From Catonia carolina (lineage: Eukaryota; Arthropoda; Insecta; Hemiptera; Achilidae), in assembly GCA_035578175.1 (NCBI GenBank), contig JAQMRL010000001.1:186879283-186943282 (forward strand): a stretch of DNA of 64,000 bases, given 5' to 3'. Of this stretch, positions 34,991 through 45,750 are shown piece by piece; position 1 is the first letter of the stretch; every line of letters starts with the position of its first letter. The position numbers were made by a program, and so were the translations under genes. The notes under the pieces were generated by a model, which made no database searches, had not been told where the DNA came from, and worked only from the letters and a program-made list of their open reading frames with translations.

Positions 34991-37074
34991 TCATTAGGAT
35001 ATTAATGGACTTCTTTTAATTTAATTTTTGTATTTTTTCTTGGTAATGTTTTTTTGTTTATCTTTATGGGCTTTATTGTGCACTTGATACTTTTTAAGAA
35101 ATGCCAAAAAATACAATTAAAAAAATTTACATTAACTCAAAATTTGAATACAGTAAATATTTAAAAATAATTATGTTTGCGCACGCTCGACTTTTGAGTA
35201 GCAGGGTCCGGTCTGATTCACGGCAAGGATCTGAAAAATGTTCTGCTGTTCCACACATGTATGATATCTTGTAGACCGATTAATGATTATAACCGAATAA
35301 AAAAGATTATGGTCGTAATTAATTTTTGTTTTCATTATTACAATGTTATTTGTTAGTTTAATGTGTTACTATTACTTTAAAATAATAAAAAACTTACATT
35401 GTCATATTAATAGATACAATTAATTATTAATACAATAATGACGTGTAAAATGGACAAACACACATTAGTTGAAATTTATAATTAAAATCTGTAAAATATT
35501 TTATCATAAATAAAACTCTCAGCTACTCAGAAGTGACTGAGGTTTCTATGTACAGTACTATGCTCGTATCGTTTCCTTTAAATAAAAAAACCATAATTAA
35601 TTATTGTATTTCCTATGTTGATTGTACATTGCATATCTTTTCATTTGAATACCATTTTGAAATTAAACATAATATCGTTTTGTAACATAGTAAATGTTAG
35701 TAAATAAAAAACGCGTAATGTAATATGCCGGGCGTATGACAGATGGTAGTAATTTTTGCGATGTGGGTCACATTGACATTTCGTTTCAATGAATCCTATA
35801 AAATTAATGACAAAAGGGAAAATATAAATTTATCTGTACAGAAGTTTTAGTATTCTATGTGCTTAGCGTATGTATAGAACAATAAATGACAACAATTGAA
35901 TAACGGAATTTTGGAATGTAAATATACGAGTAGCTAAATAATAAAAGATCGTAAAATAACAACCGGTACCCTCCTCCCCAATTCAGATATTCTTCTGTCC
36001 ATCAATCCAAAGAGATTATTAATTTTCGTCCTTTGTTCTGATATCTATAGTCTGTCAAAACAGGAATGGCGCCGAATATGGGGTTGAAAAGTAAGTGACC
36101 GTCTCTGGAATCGCCACAACACAAAGTTTTGTGGTATTTTGTAAATACAAAAGCGTTCATTAAATACATTCGCTCGGAAACGGTGGGTAAGGATGACCTC
36201 GGCTTTCTGATTCTCCCCCTCGTTTTACCACATCACCCCCCTACCTTGAAGCTCATACCGGTCTCTTTTAGTTGCCCTCATAGTGATTTATGCGTCATTA
36301 GCTCAGGCAAATTACGAGCCAAGAGACAATAGCAGTGTTAATGATAAATAAACCTGGACTAAAGAGGACACGTGGTTTCCAGCTCTAAACCCTCCACCAC
36401 TTTCATCCCGATATGCTTTCTTCCCTTCCCTCCCCTCATTGACTGCATTAATATTATCCGTACCGCTTCTCTTTAAAACGTCGTCCTTAATCCTTCTCTC
36501 GCACTTTGTTTCTACATTATTGCCATAATCGGCGGTTCCACTGGCGTCACTGTAGCGTACGCTTCAGTTGTTAATAGTTGATTGGCTATCTACCCAAATA
36601 TCTATTACCACCAATCCATCCATTGTTTCTCTAATGCCCGCTTCTGCTCTGTATACTGCAGAACAATAATCCATAATTATTATTATTTAGCAAACAACGG
36701 AAATAAAAGATTACAATTTGCTTTGCTAAGAACTGAAAAGTATCAATTTTGTTCGACCAATCTATGTCATCAAATTCATTTATGAGATCATCTGACAAAA
36801 TACATTTTTAACTGCCGACCTTATATTTTAAACCGAATACAAAATTTTGTATACCTTCACCTGTTTATAGCAATATTTGTGAAAATTAATATAATGAACA
36901 GGTTTTCACGTGGTAAAATGGTTTGGAAATGTTTTATAGGGCGTTAATTTCTAGTAACTTTACTATAAGTCCATGAAATCTTTTTATTTTGAGTCTGACT
37001 CTTTTGCAATTTCTGCTAATGCAAACGGTGGATAACGACGATGTATGAAAATGAGTGATGAAGAAATGTCAGAC
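34991..37074. other. Spacer, mostly unrecognised
   Basis: A weak tRNA-like stretch, GGTCTGATTCACGGC, occurs near 35209. The region 35960-36560 is less AT-rich but shows no coding similarity, repeat boundary or duplication. Confidence 0.4.
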
Positions 37075-37122
37075 TGACCAGGAGTCGAACCCGGGACCCC
37101 GGCGTAGAAGCCAGTTGAGTAC
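37075..37122 (-). mobile_element. tRNA-derived SINE remnant, family 3
   Basis: The minus strand reads CAACTGGCTTCTACGCC, GGGGTCCC, then a B box GGGTTCGACTCC. The same order, CAACTGGCTTCTATACC-GAGGATCCC, occurs at 51345-51400. Only the part around the B box survives. Confidence 0.6.
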
Positions 37123-37863
37123 ATGAATTGTTTTTATGGATACAGCACCAAAAATGTTGTAATTTTTTGCTGAGCTGATCTCTGTAGAAAAATTACTTAA
37201 AATACTTTCTATGTTCTCTTGTTCTTAATTTCCTCATTACATCGATTTTGGCTAAACGTCCTGGCTGAAATATTGGAAACGATGATATATTCAAGAGCAC
37301 CAGAGTAAATTATGCTAATTATGAGACTGTAAGTTCCCGAAACTTTTGACGGCAAACCTATAAGCCCTCCATGTATACTATTTTATTAAATCCGTTCACC
37401 GGTTAAAACTGTAAATCTACGGGTATACTGTAGGCTATAAACAAATTATTTAATATTCAATTATTTTAGTAGAGTGTAATATGCCCAGATTTTTAAAACT
37501 TAGTACTATCTTTTCTTGGAACAAAATGCAATAACATAAACGAGAGAATATGAAATTTCTTCTTCCTCTCCAAAACTTAATAATTGGATAGTCCCAAGAT
37601 ATTTGAACCTAAATAGAAGAAACACTGAAATACCGAAGTTAACTTAATACTAACCAATAATTATTATACGATTCAGTATTTTCTTTTGTAATTTATCAGT
37701 AATATGAGTTAAATAAGTAGGCTGTGTTAAATCATTAAACCAAAAAATGATTTTTGACATAAATTCCACTCATTTTTACAACTGTATAGATTACCCAATT
37801 TTTTTAATATGATAAGGAAAGTGGAACCCTTGAAATCGGTCTATTAAGAAAATTTAAACAGCT
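37123..37863. other. Spacer, nothing recognised
   Basis: AT-rich sequence without recognisable features. Confidence 0.45.
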
Positions 37864-38279
37864 ACTGAAATTTAAAGCCCATAACAGACAGGTGAAGTGT
37901 TAAATTATTTGCACTCAATCTGTTAAGTTTCAGGGCAAAAGAAATAGTTCTATTTCTTATCATATGATCAGCAAATTAAATAACTGAATCATTTATAAAC
38001 AGAAAAAGTAGAGATGTAAAAGATGTAAAATCAAAGGTATCTACACTGAAAGTAATGAATTTCATTACACAGGCAGAACATATGGTGAAAAAAGTGAAGA
38101 TGTCATTTGCAAGATGGAAAGTAGATGCTTTTCGGAAGGTCTGGCATGGTGATAAGCATACTTTTCCACTCAGTGAGCAAGGCATGGTAAACCACCTCAA
38201 TTCTCTTTTTACTTTGTAATACCTCTACGAGTTCAATCCAGCCTTTCGGCTGATGACCTAAACAACACTGAAATTTAAA
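37864..38279 (-). mobile_element. Retroposed repeat B, copy 3, with 13-bp target duplication
   Basis: Body at 37877-38266 (390 bp), minus orientation, from GTTGTTTAGGTCATCAGCC (at the right) to GTTATGGGC (at the left). Perfect 13-bp copies of ACTGAAATTTAAA lie at 37864-37876 and 38267-38279. This copy defines the family ends most clearly. It lies about 240 bases upstream of the DIP exon, in the presumed intron. Confidence 0.9.
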
Positions 38280-38519
38280 CCTGATTCATTAAACAGGGTT
38301 TAAATATTCCACACAGTTAATAACGGCTAAAAAATGACAATCAATTTTCAGATTTTTAAATTAGAACGGCATTGGGTTACCTTAAATCGTTAAAACTGGC
38401 TGAAAATCGTCTTTAGTCCATTGTTAAAAATATATATAATTTATGAATTAATGCAACACAATATTGTTATTCTATTGATTGCAAATATACTCTCTAATTT
38501 TTTTTGTTTTTTCTTCTAG
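38280..38519 (+). other. Intron 3' end upstream of the DIP exon
   Basis: The last stretch before the exon is T-rich (TTTTTTTTGTTTTTTCTTCTAG at 38498-38519, split here only by composition), a good polypyrimidine tract ending in the AG acceptor at 38518-38519. Confidence 0.7.
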
Positions 38520-38727
38520 GTTGGATGGATAAAAGTCGAAGATCAAACAATTCTTAGTCTGCACACGAAAGTAGTAACTCATAATCCTCGTATTACGTTA
38601 ACTCATGACAATTATCATTCGTGGCAGTTACATATCCGTCAAGTAAAAGAGTCTGACAGAGGATGCTATATGTGCCAAGTCAACACAAGCATAATGAAAA
38701 AACAAATAGGCTGTCTAGACGTCCATG
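38520..38727 (+). CDS. Exon of a DIP (dpr-interacting protein) immunoglobulin receptor, DIP-gamma-like
   Basis: A 208-bp exon between a pyrimidine-rich acceptor (TTCTTCTAG ending 38519) and a consensus donor (GTAAGT from 38728). It starts in phase 0 and ends in phase 1. It encodes 69 residues: VGWIKVEDQTILSLHTKVV, then THNPRITLTHDNYHSWQLHI, RQVKESDRGCYMCQVN, TSIMKKQIGCLDVH. W3 is the core tryptophan, and the DRGxYxCQV motif (residues 46-54) holds the second intradomain cysteine, C52. This is the C-terminal half of the first Ig domain of DIP/lachesin-type receptors, which bind dpr proteins at neuronal surfaces. Cysteines 49 and 65 are extra; I recall the same RGCYMCQ and GC(I/L)DV pattern in DIP-gamma, so they are likely a paralog feature. 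No stop or frameshift is present. The neighbouring exons, coding the first strands and the PPDI-containing start of the second Ig domain, were not found in the window. Confidence 0.9.
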
Positions 38728-38733
38728 GTAAGT
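38728..38733 (+). other. Splice donor of the DIP exon
   Basis: GTAAGT directly after the exon, a consensus donor, leaving phase 1. Confidence 0.85.
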
Positions 38734-38940
38734 TAGTTAAACTTTATATAATTATATTTTAACCAGTGAAATAGAACTTAACTCTTTTTGTCATCAGTCT
38801 AGTTTGATTCAGTTCTCTAAGCTGTTTTGTCTTGCGCAAGTAGTTTTATATCCACATACCTGTAACACTCTACATATTTTGTTATTTGGGGTCTTTCCTC
38901 TGTAATCGTTCTCTGTAATCGGTGTAATCGTAACTACCAA

Positions 38941-39028
38941 TCGATAAATATAAAGACAAAGCGTGTTTTTTTCTGCAGGATAATTTCCAAAACTACTGAA
39001 CGGATTTTCATGAAATTTTTAATAATAT
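38941..39028 (+). mobile_element. Helitron 5' fragment
   Basis: Shares ATATAAAGACAAAGCGTG, a T-run with CTGCAGG, TTTCCAAAACTACTGAACGG and ATTTTCATGAAATTTTTA with the 5' ends of the Helitrons at 40054 and 48796. The 3' end is missing. Confidence 0.72.
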
Positions 39029-39169
39029 AAAATATTAAATTACATAAATTAAAAAAGAATAAATAAAGAAAATTACATAAATTAAAGAATGGAGAATAGG
39101 TTAGTATTCAGTTATTGTTGTTCCTCACCATACGGTAAGAAGCTGCCATTGCTACTATGGCGATGAATT

Positions 39170-39500
39170 TGTTTTAGTTCAAAATATTAATTCTAAAGAA
39201 AAGACTATGGCATATTTGTAACAACAAAATATTCTGCTTAAGCAGCGCGTCTGTAGAAAATGGTCATGATATGACTTTGTCACTTACAGATAAAAACGAC
39301 CAAAAGCGTTGTCACAGCCGCGCATGTCGTGTTGAAGTGGGATTAAGAATAGGTACATGGCTCGAAGGTAGTAGAATATCTCTGGGAAAAATATTGTTTG
39401 GTTCATTTACTGTTGATTTAAAGAATATACCACTGTGCAGATGAGTTACGGTTGTCGGGTAACGCTGTCACAGACTGGAAAAATTACTGCGCAAGTCGTG
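39170..39500 (+). pseudogene. Merlin / ISXO2-like transposase N-terminal fragment
   Basis: Reads in three frames: QQNILLKQRVCRKW, then HDMTLSLTDKNDQKRCHS and RACRVEVGLRIGTWLEGSRI with SLGKILFGSFTVDLKN, then ELRLSGNAVTDWKNYCASRA. The pattern C-x2-C, then a C-(x)-C pair followed by R-GTWLE-S-L---KIL and ELRLS--TV-DW--FCRE, is the zinc-ribbon and start of the ISXO2-like transposase domain. Eukaryotic members are Merlin transposons. Several frameshifts and stops are present and the catalytic domain is missing. Known from family memory, not a search. Confidence 0.62.
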
Positions 39501-39734
39501 CGCAAATTCTAAACTAAGAAACCCCATCCAGATTGGTAATTTAATAACCTAATTAATTTGTAATGTATTAATGTAGGATTTTTTTAAATATTTTTGTCGT
39601 TTTTATCTTTGAAAATACTATAAGATTACATATGAAATATCCACGAAATGTATAACAAACATGCTGGTGGGGGAATAAGAGAAAAGACCCGTTATTTGCT
39701 TTAAGGGGAGACCTTACATTCACTTTCCAATATT

Positions 39735-39970
39735 AATCTCCATTATTGATACATACCTGGATGTCTTAAAATGGGCCTCACTAGCCTATCCCATCTTCTG
39801 GTAAGATGTTTCCATATACTAATTCTTCTTTCATCCGTTCGTCTAAGAACCTGTAAACTACTTATTTTGTTTTCTCACCTAATCTTTAACATTTTCCTAT
39901 AAAACCACATTTCAAAAGCTTCTATCCTCTTCCTTTCTTCAGCCTCTACGTTTCACTACCGTATATACTC
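39735..39970 (-). pseudogene. LINE ORF2 C-terminal fragment
   Basis: The minus strand reads RKRIEAFEMWFYRKMLKIR, a stop where W is usual, then ENKISSLQVLRRTDERRISI and WKHLTRRWDRLVRPILRHPG. The pattern RRIEAFEMW--RRMLKI-W-D---N-EVL-R--E-R-LL--I--R---L-GH-LRH is the region after the reverse transcriptase in LINEs of insects. It lies between the Merlin-like fragment and a Helitron. Confidence 0.78.
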
Positions 39971-40053
39971 CAAAAATGGTGTTTTAAGAAATTTCTTCTA
40001 ACCTATAAATCAATGTTTGTAGTCAGTAAGCTGACTACAGACGTAACAACTAA

Positions 40054-40578
40054 TCTATACTAATATAAAGACAAAGCGTATTTTTTTTCTGCAAGCTAAT
40101 TTCCAAAACTACTAAAAGGATTTTCATGAAATTTTTACAGCATATTCGTATTTATATTCACAGCAACATTTTATTTTTAAATTTTCAAAAATGTAACCCT
40201 AAGGGCCCTAATGAAGATTTTCATAAATATGTATGTGTCTGTGTGTACATGTGCTTACGTATTGCTCATGAAGTTGATGAAGAGTGTTTCATGACGTCGA
40301 GAGACGTACGCGGGGGAAATTATCAAAACGTCGTGTGTGTGTGTATGTGTGCGCGCGCTCGTATACTTATTGTTGAAGTAGATAGTTGAAAGAGGGTGAT
40401 TTACGAGAGACCAACGCGGGGGATTTATCAAAAGGTTGTGTGTGTAAGTAAGTACGTTGGAGTATTTAAATACAGTCGGTCTAGCAGCTAGACAATTTCT
40501 GTTACATATTATTTATTTTTAAAAAATTGATAAGATCCCACACATGTTTCGGGTGCAAAGCCGTGCTGGCCATGCTAG
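40054..40578 (+). mobile_element. Non-autonomous Helitron, 525 bp
   Basis: Begins TCTATACTAATATAAAG and ends GCCATGCTAG, inserted between A (40053) and T (40579) with no target duplication. This is the Helitron rule: 5' TC, 3' CTRR, A-T insertion site. The 3' end is preceded by a GC-rich near-palindrome CGGGTGCAAAGCCGTGC, the usual 3' hairpin, somewhat degraded. It contains TTTCCAAAACTACT near the 5' end and two GT-rich microsatellite patches. No Rep-helicase coding is present; the frame at 40126-40389 is a chance frame. Confidence 0.83.
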
Positions 40579-41300
40579 TATATTTTATAAAAGTATCCAT
40601 TTCATAGGTTAAAGAGTATTATTGAAAATTATAAATTACATAGTCGTTAATGTTAGTTATCGGTTTTGATTTTGCTTTTAGTGTTTTTCATTTTAAATAC
40701 GTAAAGTCAACTTTCCTTTTTATCAATACTTTTATATTAACTTTTATTTTGTAGTTTTGTATTATTTTATATATTCTACAGTTTTAACTGCTTTTTGTCC
40801 ACTTTTCAGGAAAGAATGTCATACTTCAAATGTTCCATTACTAAGTAATGAGTTGAATTAGCGTTCCATAAACATGTTCATAACACAAGTCTGCAGTGTA
40901 ATGTAGCTTTGCTAAACTACTCGCTCTCTTTGAACACTATGTAATGGATTTTACTTAAGCTGTAATGAATGGTATAATGGTAAACAGTCTTTATGTTTTA
41001 AAATACATTAACATTTCAAGACTTATGAAACTGTTATTTAAAATAACATAACGTAGTGCTCATTTTACTGCAATTGAAACATTTGTTTATAAAAGAACAT
41101 CATGAATTTAATACATGTTATGAAAAATATATTTTATTAAAGATAATAATATTTTTGATATGAAATTTATCAAACATGAGTCAATTCTATCCACTCAGAT
41201 ACTTTTTCTGTTAAATCGATACTGGTGAATTTATAATTGAATATTTTATATACAAAAAATATTTTATATAAAGATTTTCACGTGTAATAATTTTTAAGCT
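40579..41300. other. AT-rich spacer, nothing recognised
   Basis: No structure seen. Confidence 0.45.
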
Positions 41301-41384
41301 CACCCCGGAAAATGAAGCCAGAACCTTCCTCTTGACAGTGTGCAGCGCAGTCTAATGCTCTAAACTGTTGAGCTACGGAAGTAA
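41301..41384 (-). mobile_element. tRNA-like sequence (SINE head or tRNA pseudogene)
   Basis: The minus strand reads CCGTAGCTCAACAGTTTAGA, then GCATTAGACTGCGC and AGGAAGGTTCTGGCTTC. The first part resembles a tRNA D-arm and A box (TAGCTCAG--GGTAGAGCA-TAGACT); the last resembles a damaged B box. No acceptor stem closes, so this is not a working tRNA gene. Confidence 0.5.
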
Positions 41385-42152
41385 GCTAATTTAGATTTAA
41401 TAATTATATTCTGTACGAAAAAATCGGCTAAATATCATTAAAATCAAAACATTGAAGTTAACATTCAGTACAAAATTTTTAATTATTTTTGGTGTTTTGA
41501 TCAACGTTCTCAAATGGAGGTACGATAAGTGAAGATACTGTATTCTATATATAGTTCTCTTGTAAATAATATTTCATCTCCCAAAAAATTTCTTATTTGA
41601 GTTTTTTTAACTTCCATCTAAATTAAACACTTACTTTCTATCTTTTTAAAGAACTCATTAGGAAATTAATTTTTAAAATGAAAATTTGTTTTTACGGGCA
41701 TAAAAACCAGTTAGAGTACACATATAATTTAATTTTATAACACTTTTCCAATTATTAACGTTATTAAAAGTATAAACGTGTTTCAAATGTAAACATTGTG
41801 TTTACACATTGGCGTAATAAAATATTTAATCTAGATTAGCGTGTCAGGGAAAAATAATTTAATTTAAATTTAAAACATGCCACCTTTCGTCAGTTCATTA
41901 AAAGTGAATAATCCCAATCAAAAACAGTTAAAAATTTAATTGACTTCTTTTGTTGAAACGAAAATGAATGTTTAAAATAATTGTATACCGTGTTATATAT
42001 TTTTGTTATGATTTTTTGTAAATGTAGTTAAAAATTCAATAGCCGTTTCAAAATAGCAGTCTGCGAAGTCTGTGCACTACTCTGAACCATGCAATAGAAA
42101 ACGTAATTCTCTATTTTTTTTTCTTATTTAATTAAACTTAAATAACTTTTTT
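41385..42152. other. AT-rich spacer, nothing recognised
   Basis: No structure seen. Confidence 0.45.
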
Positions 42153-42340
42153 AAGGGTCAGGTTGGCCTCCGGGCTAGCCCAGTCAGTCAGCTGGTAAAA
42201 AATCGCTAATATTTGTTAAGTAACACTGGTTGGGCAAGGGGCTTTGTATGGTGACCAGCTGACAGCCATCCATGAACAAACTCTACTGGGGGTCCCTGTT
42301 CAAACTCATGCCTAATGCACTTCAAAAAAAAGGGTCAGGT
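42153..42340 (+). mobile_element. SINE family 4 with 11-bp target duplication
   Basis: Body at 42164-42329 (166 bp), flanked by perfect AAGGGTCAGGT at 42153-42163 and 42330-42340, with an A-run tail. The head GGCCTCCGGGCTAGCCCAGT is GC-rich, and CTGTTCAAACTCATG near 42297 resembles a B box. It is therefore probably tRNA-related but not clearly homologous to the other SINEs here. Confidence 0.82.
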
Positions 42341-42648
42341 AATTGAATTAACGGTTAATTAGTTCAAACTTATAACCCGTTCTTGGTCAGATAAACTAAA
42401 AAAATAAATCGAGTAAGTGCATATAGCGAGTTAAAGAGTCAAAATATATTAAATACATTTAAATATATTACGCGTGAATTCACTATGTATTTAATGCATT
42501 CTCCTTAAATATCATGCATTAAAAGGTGTTTTTTTTATATTACCTAACTTTAACGTTAAAATCCGTTCTTAAATTAAAACAACAAGTAATTAAGTTGTTG
42601 AAGTTATTGAAGGTAAAACATTTTACGCCCAGGAATACTTGATTTATA

Positions 42649-42943
42649 CGAGGGTCATTCGGAAAGTAAAGAGCATTCTCATCTGATGAGCCGCACACTT
42701 CCCCCACCACCTCTGCTCCTGAATCAATGACCTTTCCCTCACCTTGGGCCAGGCTGGCGGTTTATCGTAATGGGTGAACGAAGCGTCAGTTTGAAAATGA
42801 TGCACAACAAACGACGCGGATTGTTATCTAGCGGCGTTGTGCTTCTGTACGATAACGCAAGACCACATTCTGCTGCATTGACGAATAACTTGCTACAACA
42901 GTTGAGATGAGAGCTTTTTGATCATCTGCCCTATAGCTCAGAC
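42649..42943 (+). pseudogene. mariner fragment: 5' terminal repeat joined to part of the catalytic domain
   Basis: Starts at a TA (42647-42648) with CGAGGGTCATTCGGAAAG, a typical mariner end. After about 145 bases of unclear sequence, 42797-42943 reads MMHNKRRGLLSSGVVLLYDN, then ARPHSAALTNNLLQQLR, a stop, and ELFDHLPYSSD. This matches the mariner segment GVVLLHDNARPHTA--T---L--F-WE-LDHPPYSPDLAP, including the second catalytic aspartate. The N-terminal half is deleted, and the third aspartate region is lost where Jockey-like sequence begins. Confidence 0.75.
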
Positions 42944-42954
42944 TAAGTTAAAGT

Positions 42955-43050
42955 CAGCCCTTTCAGTCTTTCTGCCGCTGCTCTAAAGAGCTGGACACTG
43001 TAAATCCTAATTGTTCTCAAAAGGGTTTTATAAACTGAAATTTTGGAATG
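42955..43050 (-). pseudogene. Decayed Jockey-type LINE fragment
   Basis: The minus strand reads SKISVYKTLLRTIRIYSVQL, then FRAAAERLKGLTLT. It aligns in position with SKILIYKTLSSSIWTYSGLL, FGVAAKSNLKS at 27091-27282. It adjoins the mariner fragment. Confidence 0.65.
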
Positions 43051-43060
43051 GAGGTTCAGT

Positions 43061-43972
43061 GCTAATTTAATCATTTTTTTGCATAAATCTTACTTGAATC
43101 ATACTTTTTTGCACCAAATTAAAAGATCATCAGCATTTACTCTGATTCATCCCGTTATTACCATCAGTTTTTACGGTGAGTTGTTTTACACCTTAGCTGG
43201 GAATGAAATCCAAGATCTACGGTTTTCAGTCTAGAATTCTACTGGAGCAACATATTCACCATCCTATTCGACGAACATATTCATCATCTATAAAATATAT
43301 CAAATTATAATAAACTTCACAGATTAATTACTGAAGAGATAAATTTCCTTCAGTAATGAAAATTAAATTGAATGGGAAAAACAATTAAACCCTGAGATTT
43401 CTTTCATGTTAAATTTTAATAGGAAGAGAGATCAGTACTCTTTTTTATTTGTAGTAAGAAAAATCAATTTGCTAAAAGGTTTGTTCATAACAACAAACCA
43501 ATTTTTATTATTTTTTATTGTAAGAAAGTAAACTTCCCCAATGAATTCCGTTAGGAATATATAAAAACAAAGATTGTGTCAAAAGCAGAAAGGAAAGAAT
43601 ATTGCGACCGATCAATATTTTCACGAACATTAAATCGTGACTCGAAAGTAAATTACTTTGTTTAATAAAAGAAAATCAGTTAAGAGGTTTTCCTAGATAA
43701 CTTGAAACATTTTTAATTGCGTTCTCAGTACAATTTTTACCTCTCCTAACAGAACGTAGATTAATGTTGTTTTATTATTTCAACAGAGACAGAGAAAATA
43801 CAAAACAAATTAAGTAAATGTAGCTCAAACTTTAATAAATGTTTATCTACAACCTTTTTAAATTCTACTTTACATAAGTAAAATGCTATTATAATAATTT
43901 TGTGGTTCTCTTATGTTTAGTTTTTATTTTCGAAGTGTAACATTAGAGTCTACCCCGTTAAAATCTTCCAGA
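43061..43972. other. Spacer, nothing recognised
   Basis: AT-rich sequence without recognisable genes or repeat boundaries. Confidence 0.45.
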
Positions 43973-44048
43973 TGCTAGTCGGCAATCAAATCCGGCACCT
44001 TCCACTTTGTAGGCTAGAGTGGTTACAACTACGCCTCGGAGGTGGCCC
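43973..44048 (-). mobile_element. Diverged tRNA-derived SINE head, family 2-like
   Basis: The minus strand reads GGGCCACCTCCGAGGCGTAG, then TTGTAACCACTCTAGCC and GGATTTGATTGCCG. This parallels the head of the SINE at 16555-16729 (GCCGCCTCAGTAGCGTAG, then the GGTTCGATTTCC box), with many changes. Confidence 0.55.
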
Positions 44049-45097
44049 GTAGTTTCTCTTTGTTCCGTTATACTGGTGCAGTAAGTCAAATAGTATTTCT
44101 TTGATGGTTCGAAAGGATAGTGTGGGCTAGTGATCCAATCGTGATGAAAAATTACAGTGGCATTAGGAACTACGCATGCTTTGTACAGCTGATAAAATAT
44201 TCGAAAATGAAACTGCCGTCTTATTCATTTGATAAGGATATTACATCTTTGTAAAAAAGTGGTACTCATTTCTTCTAAGTTCATTTATAAGATGTGGTTT
44301 CAATTCGTACTAAATGTATGTTTATTTCGTACAACGTTTTCTCTAAGATTTTTTATTAGAATTGAGTAAAATTACTGCACAATATTCGTTGTTTCTATAC
44401 AAAACTTTTTATAATGTAAGCTAGAATCTCTAGAAATTAACAAAAAAGTTAAACAGAACAGAACAGAATGAGTTGTAACATCAATTTCATTTTATATTTG
44501 CATAAGCAAATAAAATCTTCTGATGCAAAGCGTTAATTCGTTGAGTTGAAGTATAGTAAAAATAATTGTGGAGATAACTTAGTAATTATACTCGTAATAT
44601 TAACAATAATAAATATTTATGCAATAATTATATATTTAATTATTCAGTTAATTACCAATTTTATTGTTCAGGCTTAGACCCGATTTTCAACAGAATTATA
44701 GGTAAGAATAATGTACTTAAGGACTATTAGTAAAGAAACATGCAACAGCTTATTGAATAAGCAGTCATCAGTCTTCATTGAGGAATTCGGATCAAGTATT
44801 CTTAATGAGGATCTACTGTGGTCAGTTTTTCTTTTATATACTAAACAGTTTATTGCTAAACTTTTCGCTAGTTTTTTGGCATTAAAAATAGCAATAAGTA
44901 ATAAACTACTATTTAAAATTATTAACCTTCCTTTACCTCAAAGTTACAATCGTTTTATGTTTGATCCCAGATATTAACTTCAACTCAAAAAATATCACTT
45001 AAGTATTTTGTACGAGTAAGCAGACAGTCTTAAGATGTACCACCTTCAACTTTACCGGTGGGCCTAGAATATGAACTACAAAAACAAACAAAAAATT
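44049..45097. other. AT-rich spacer, nothing recognised
   Basis: An 88-codon frame at 44711-44977 shows no known motif. Confidence 0.4.
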
Positions 45098-45707
45098 GTT
45101 GGGCACCAGCTCTTTCAGCAGAGCATGAGAAAAATATTTAAAAAATTAGATTATATCTCCTTGCTTTAAACTAAATATTTAATGAATCGACAACTAACTA
45201 CTAACAAAATATTCCTTAACCTGTTTAAAAATATAGCCTCGACTTCAATACAAAAACAAAAAAACTTAAAAAACCCTTAATAAATACGAAATGAATTTAC
45301 CTCAAAATATTTCCCCTTTCTTCTTCTTTTCCTCGTTCACTTCTCAAAAATTACTCACTTCTTCAAAAACTGCCCTTTTTAAAAAACTCCTCTGTTCCAC
45401 TCAAGGTGAAACTCCCTAGGGTGGGACTCCCTAAGTCCCAAGGAAACCAATTGTAAATTTCATGGATCCAAATCAGGAAACCTCTGGTTAACTAGCCTCT
45501 CTCCCCCATCAACTTTTCAACTAACCTGGAAGGCCAACGGAAAGAAGAACCACCGCAGCGATTGGCTAAAAGTTGGTAGGTGGAAGAAAGGCCCAAAAAC
45601 ACAGAGGGAGAAATATACCCGTCTAAAGAAAACGAGATGATTGACAGTTGGCAATATTTACAACTTATTATTGTCTAACTATTATTCTAATGTAACTTAC
45701 TCTAACA
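45098..45707 (-). mobile_element. Possible LTR, low support
   Basis: In the minus direction it starts TGTTAGAGTAAG and ends GGTGCCCAACA, so the TGTT...AACA ends are inverted. A TATA-like GGGTATATTTC lies about 100 bases from the start. The composition differs from the surroundings (CT-rich and GC-richer). No target duplication could be found, so this may be chance. Confidence 0.35.
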
Positions 45708-45750
45708 ATGGGGGTTTTCCCTGGAATTATGTAATGGGTTGTTATTAAGT

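Noticed and set aside
40126..40389. 87-codon frame
   Set aside because: Lies wholly within a non-autonomous Helitron and crosses GT-rich repeats.
41301..41384. Functional tRNA gene on the minus strand
   Set aside because: The D-arm looks good, but the acceptor stem does not close and the B box is damaged.
44670..44703. A possible small exon (CAG before GCTTAGACCCG, GGTAAG after ATTATA)
   Set aside because: Too short to judge, no DIP-like residues and no phase match that could be argued.
45098..45707. Confident LTR call
   Set aside because: Ends and a TATA-like box are suggestive, but no target duplication or related copy was found; kept only as a low-confidence feature.
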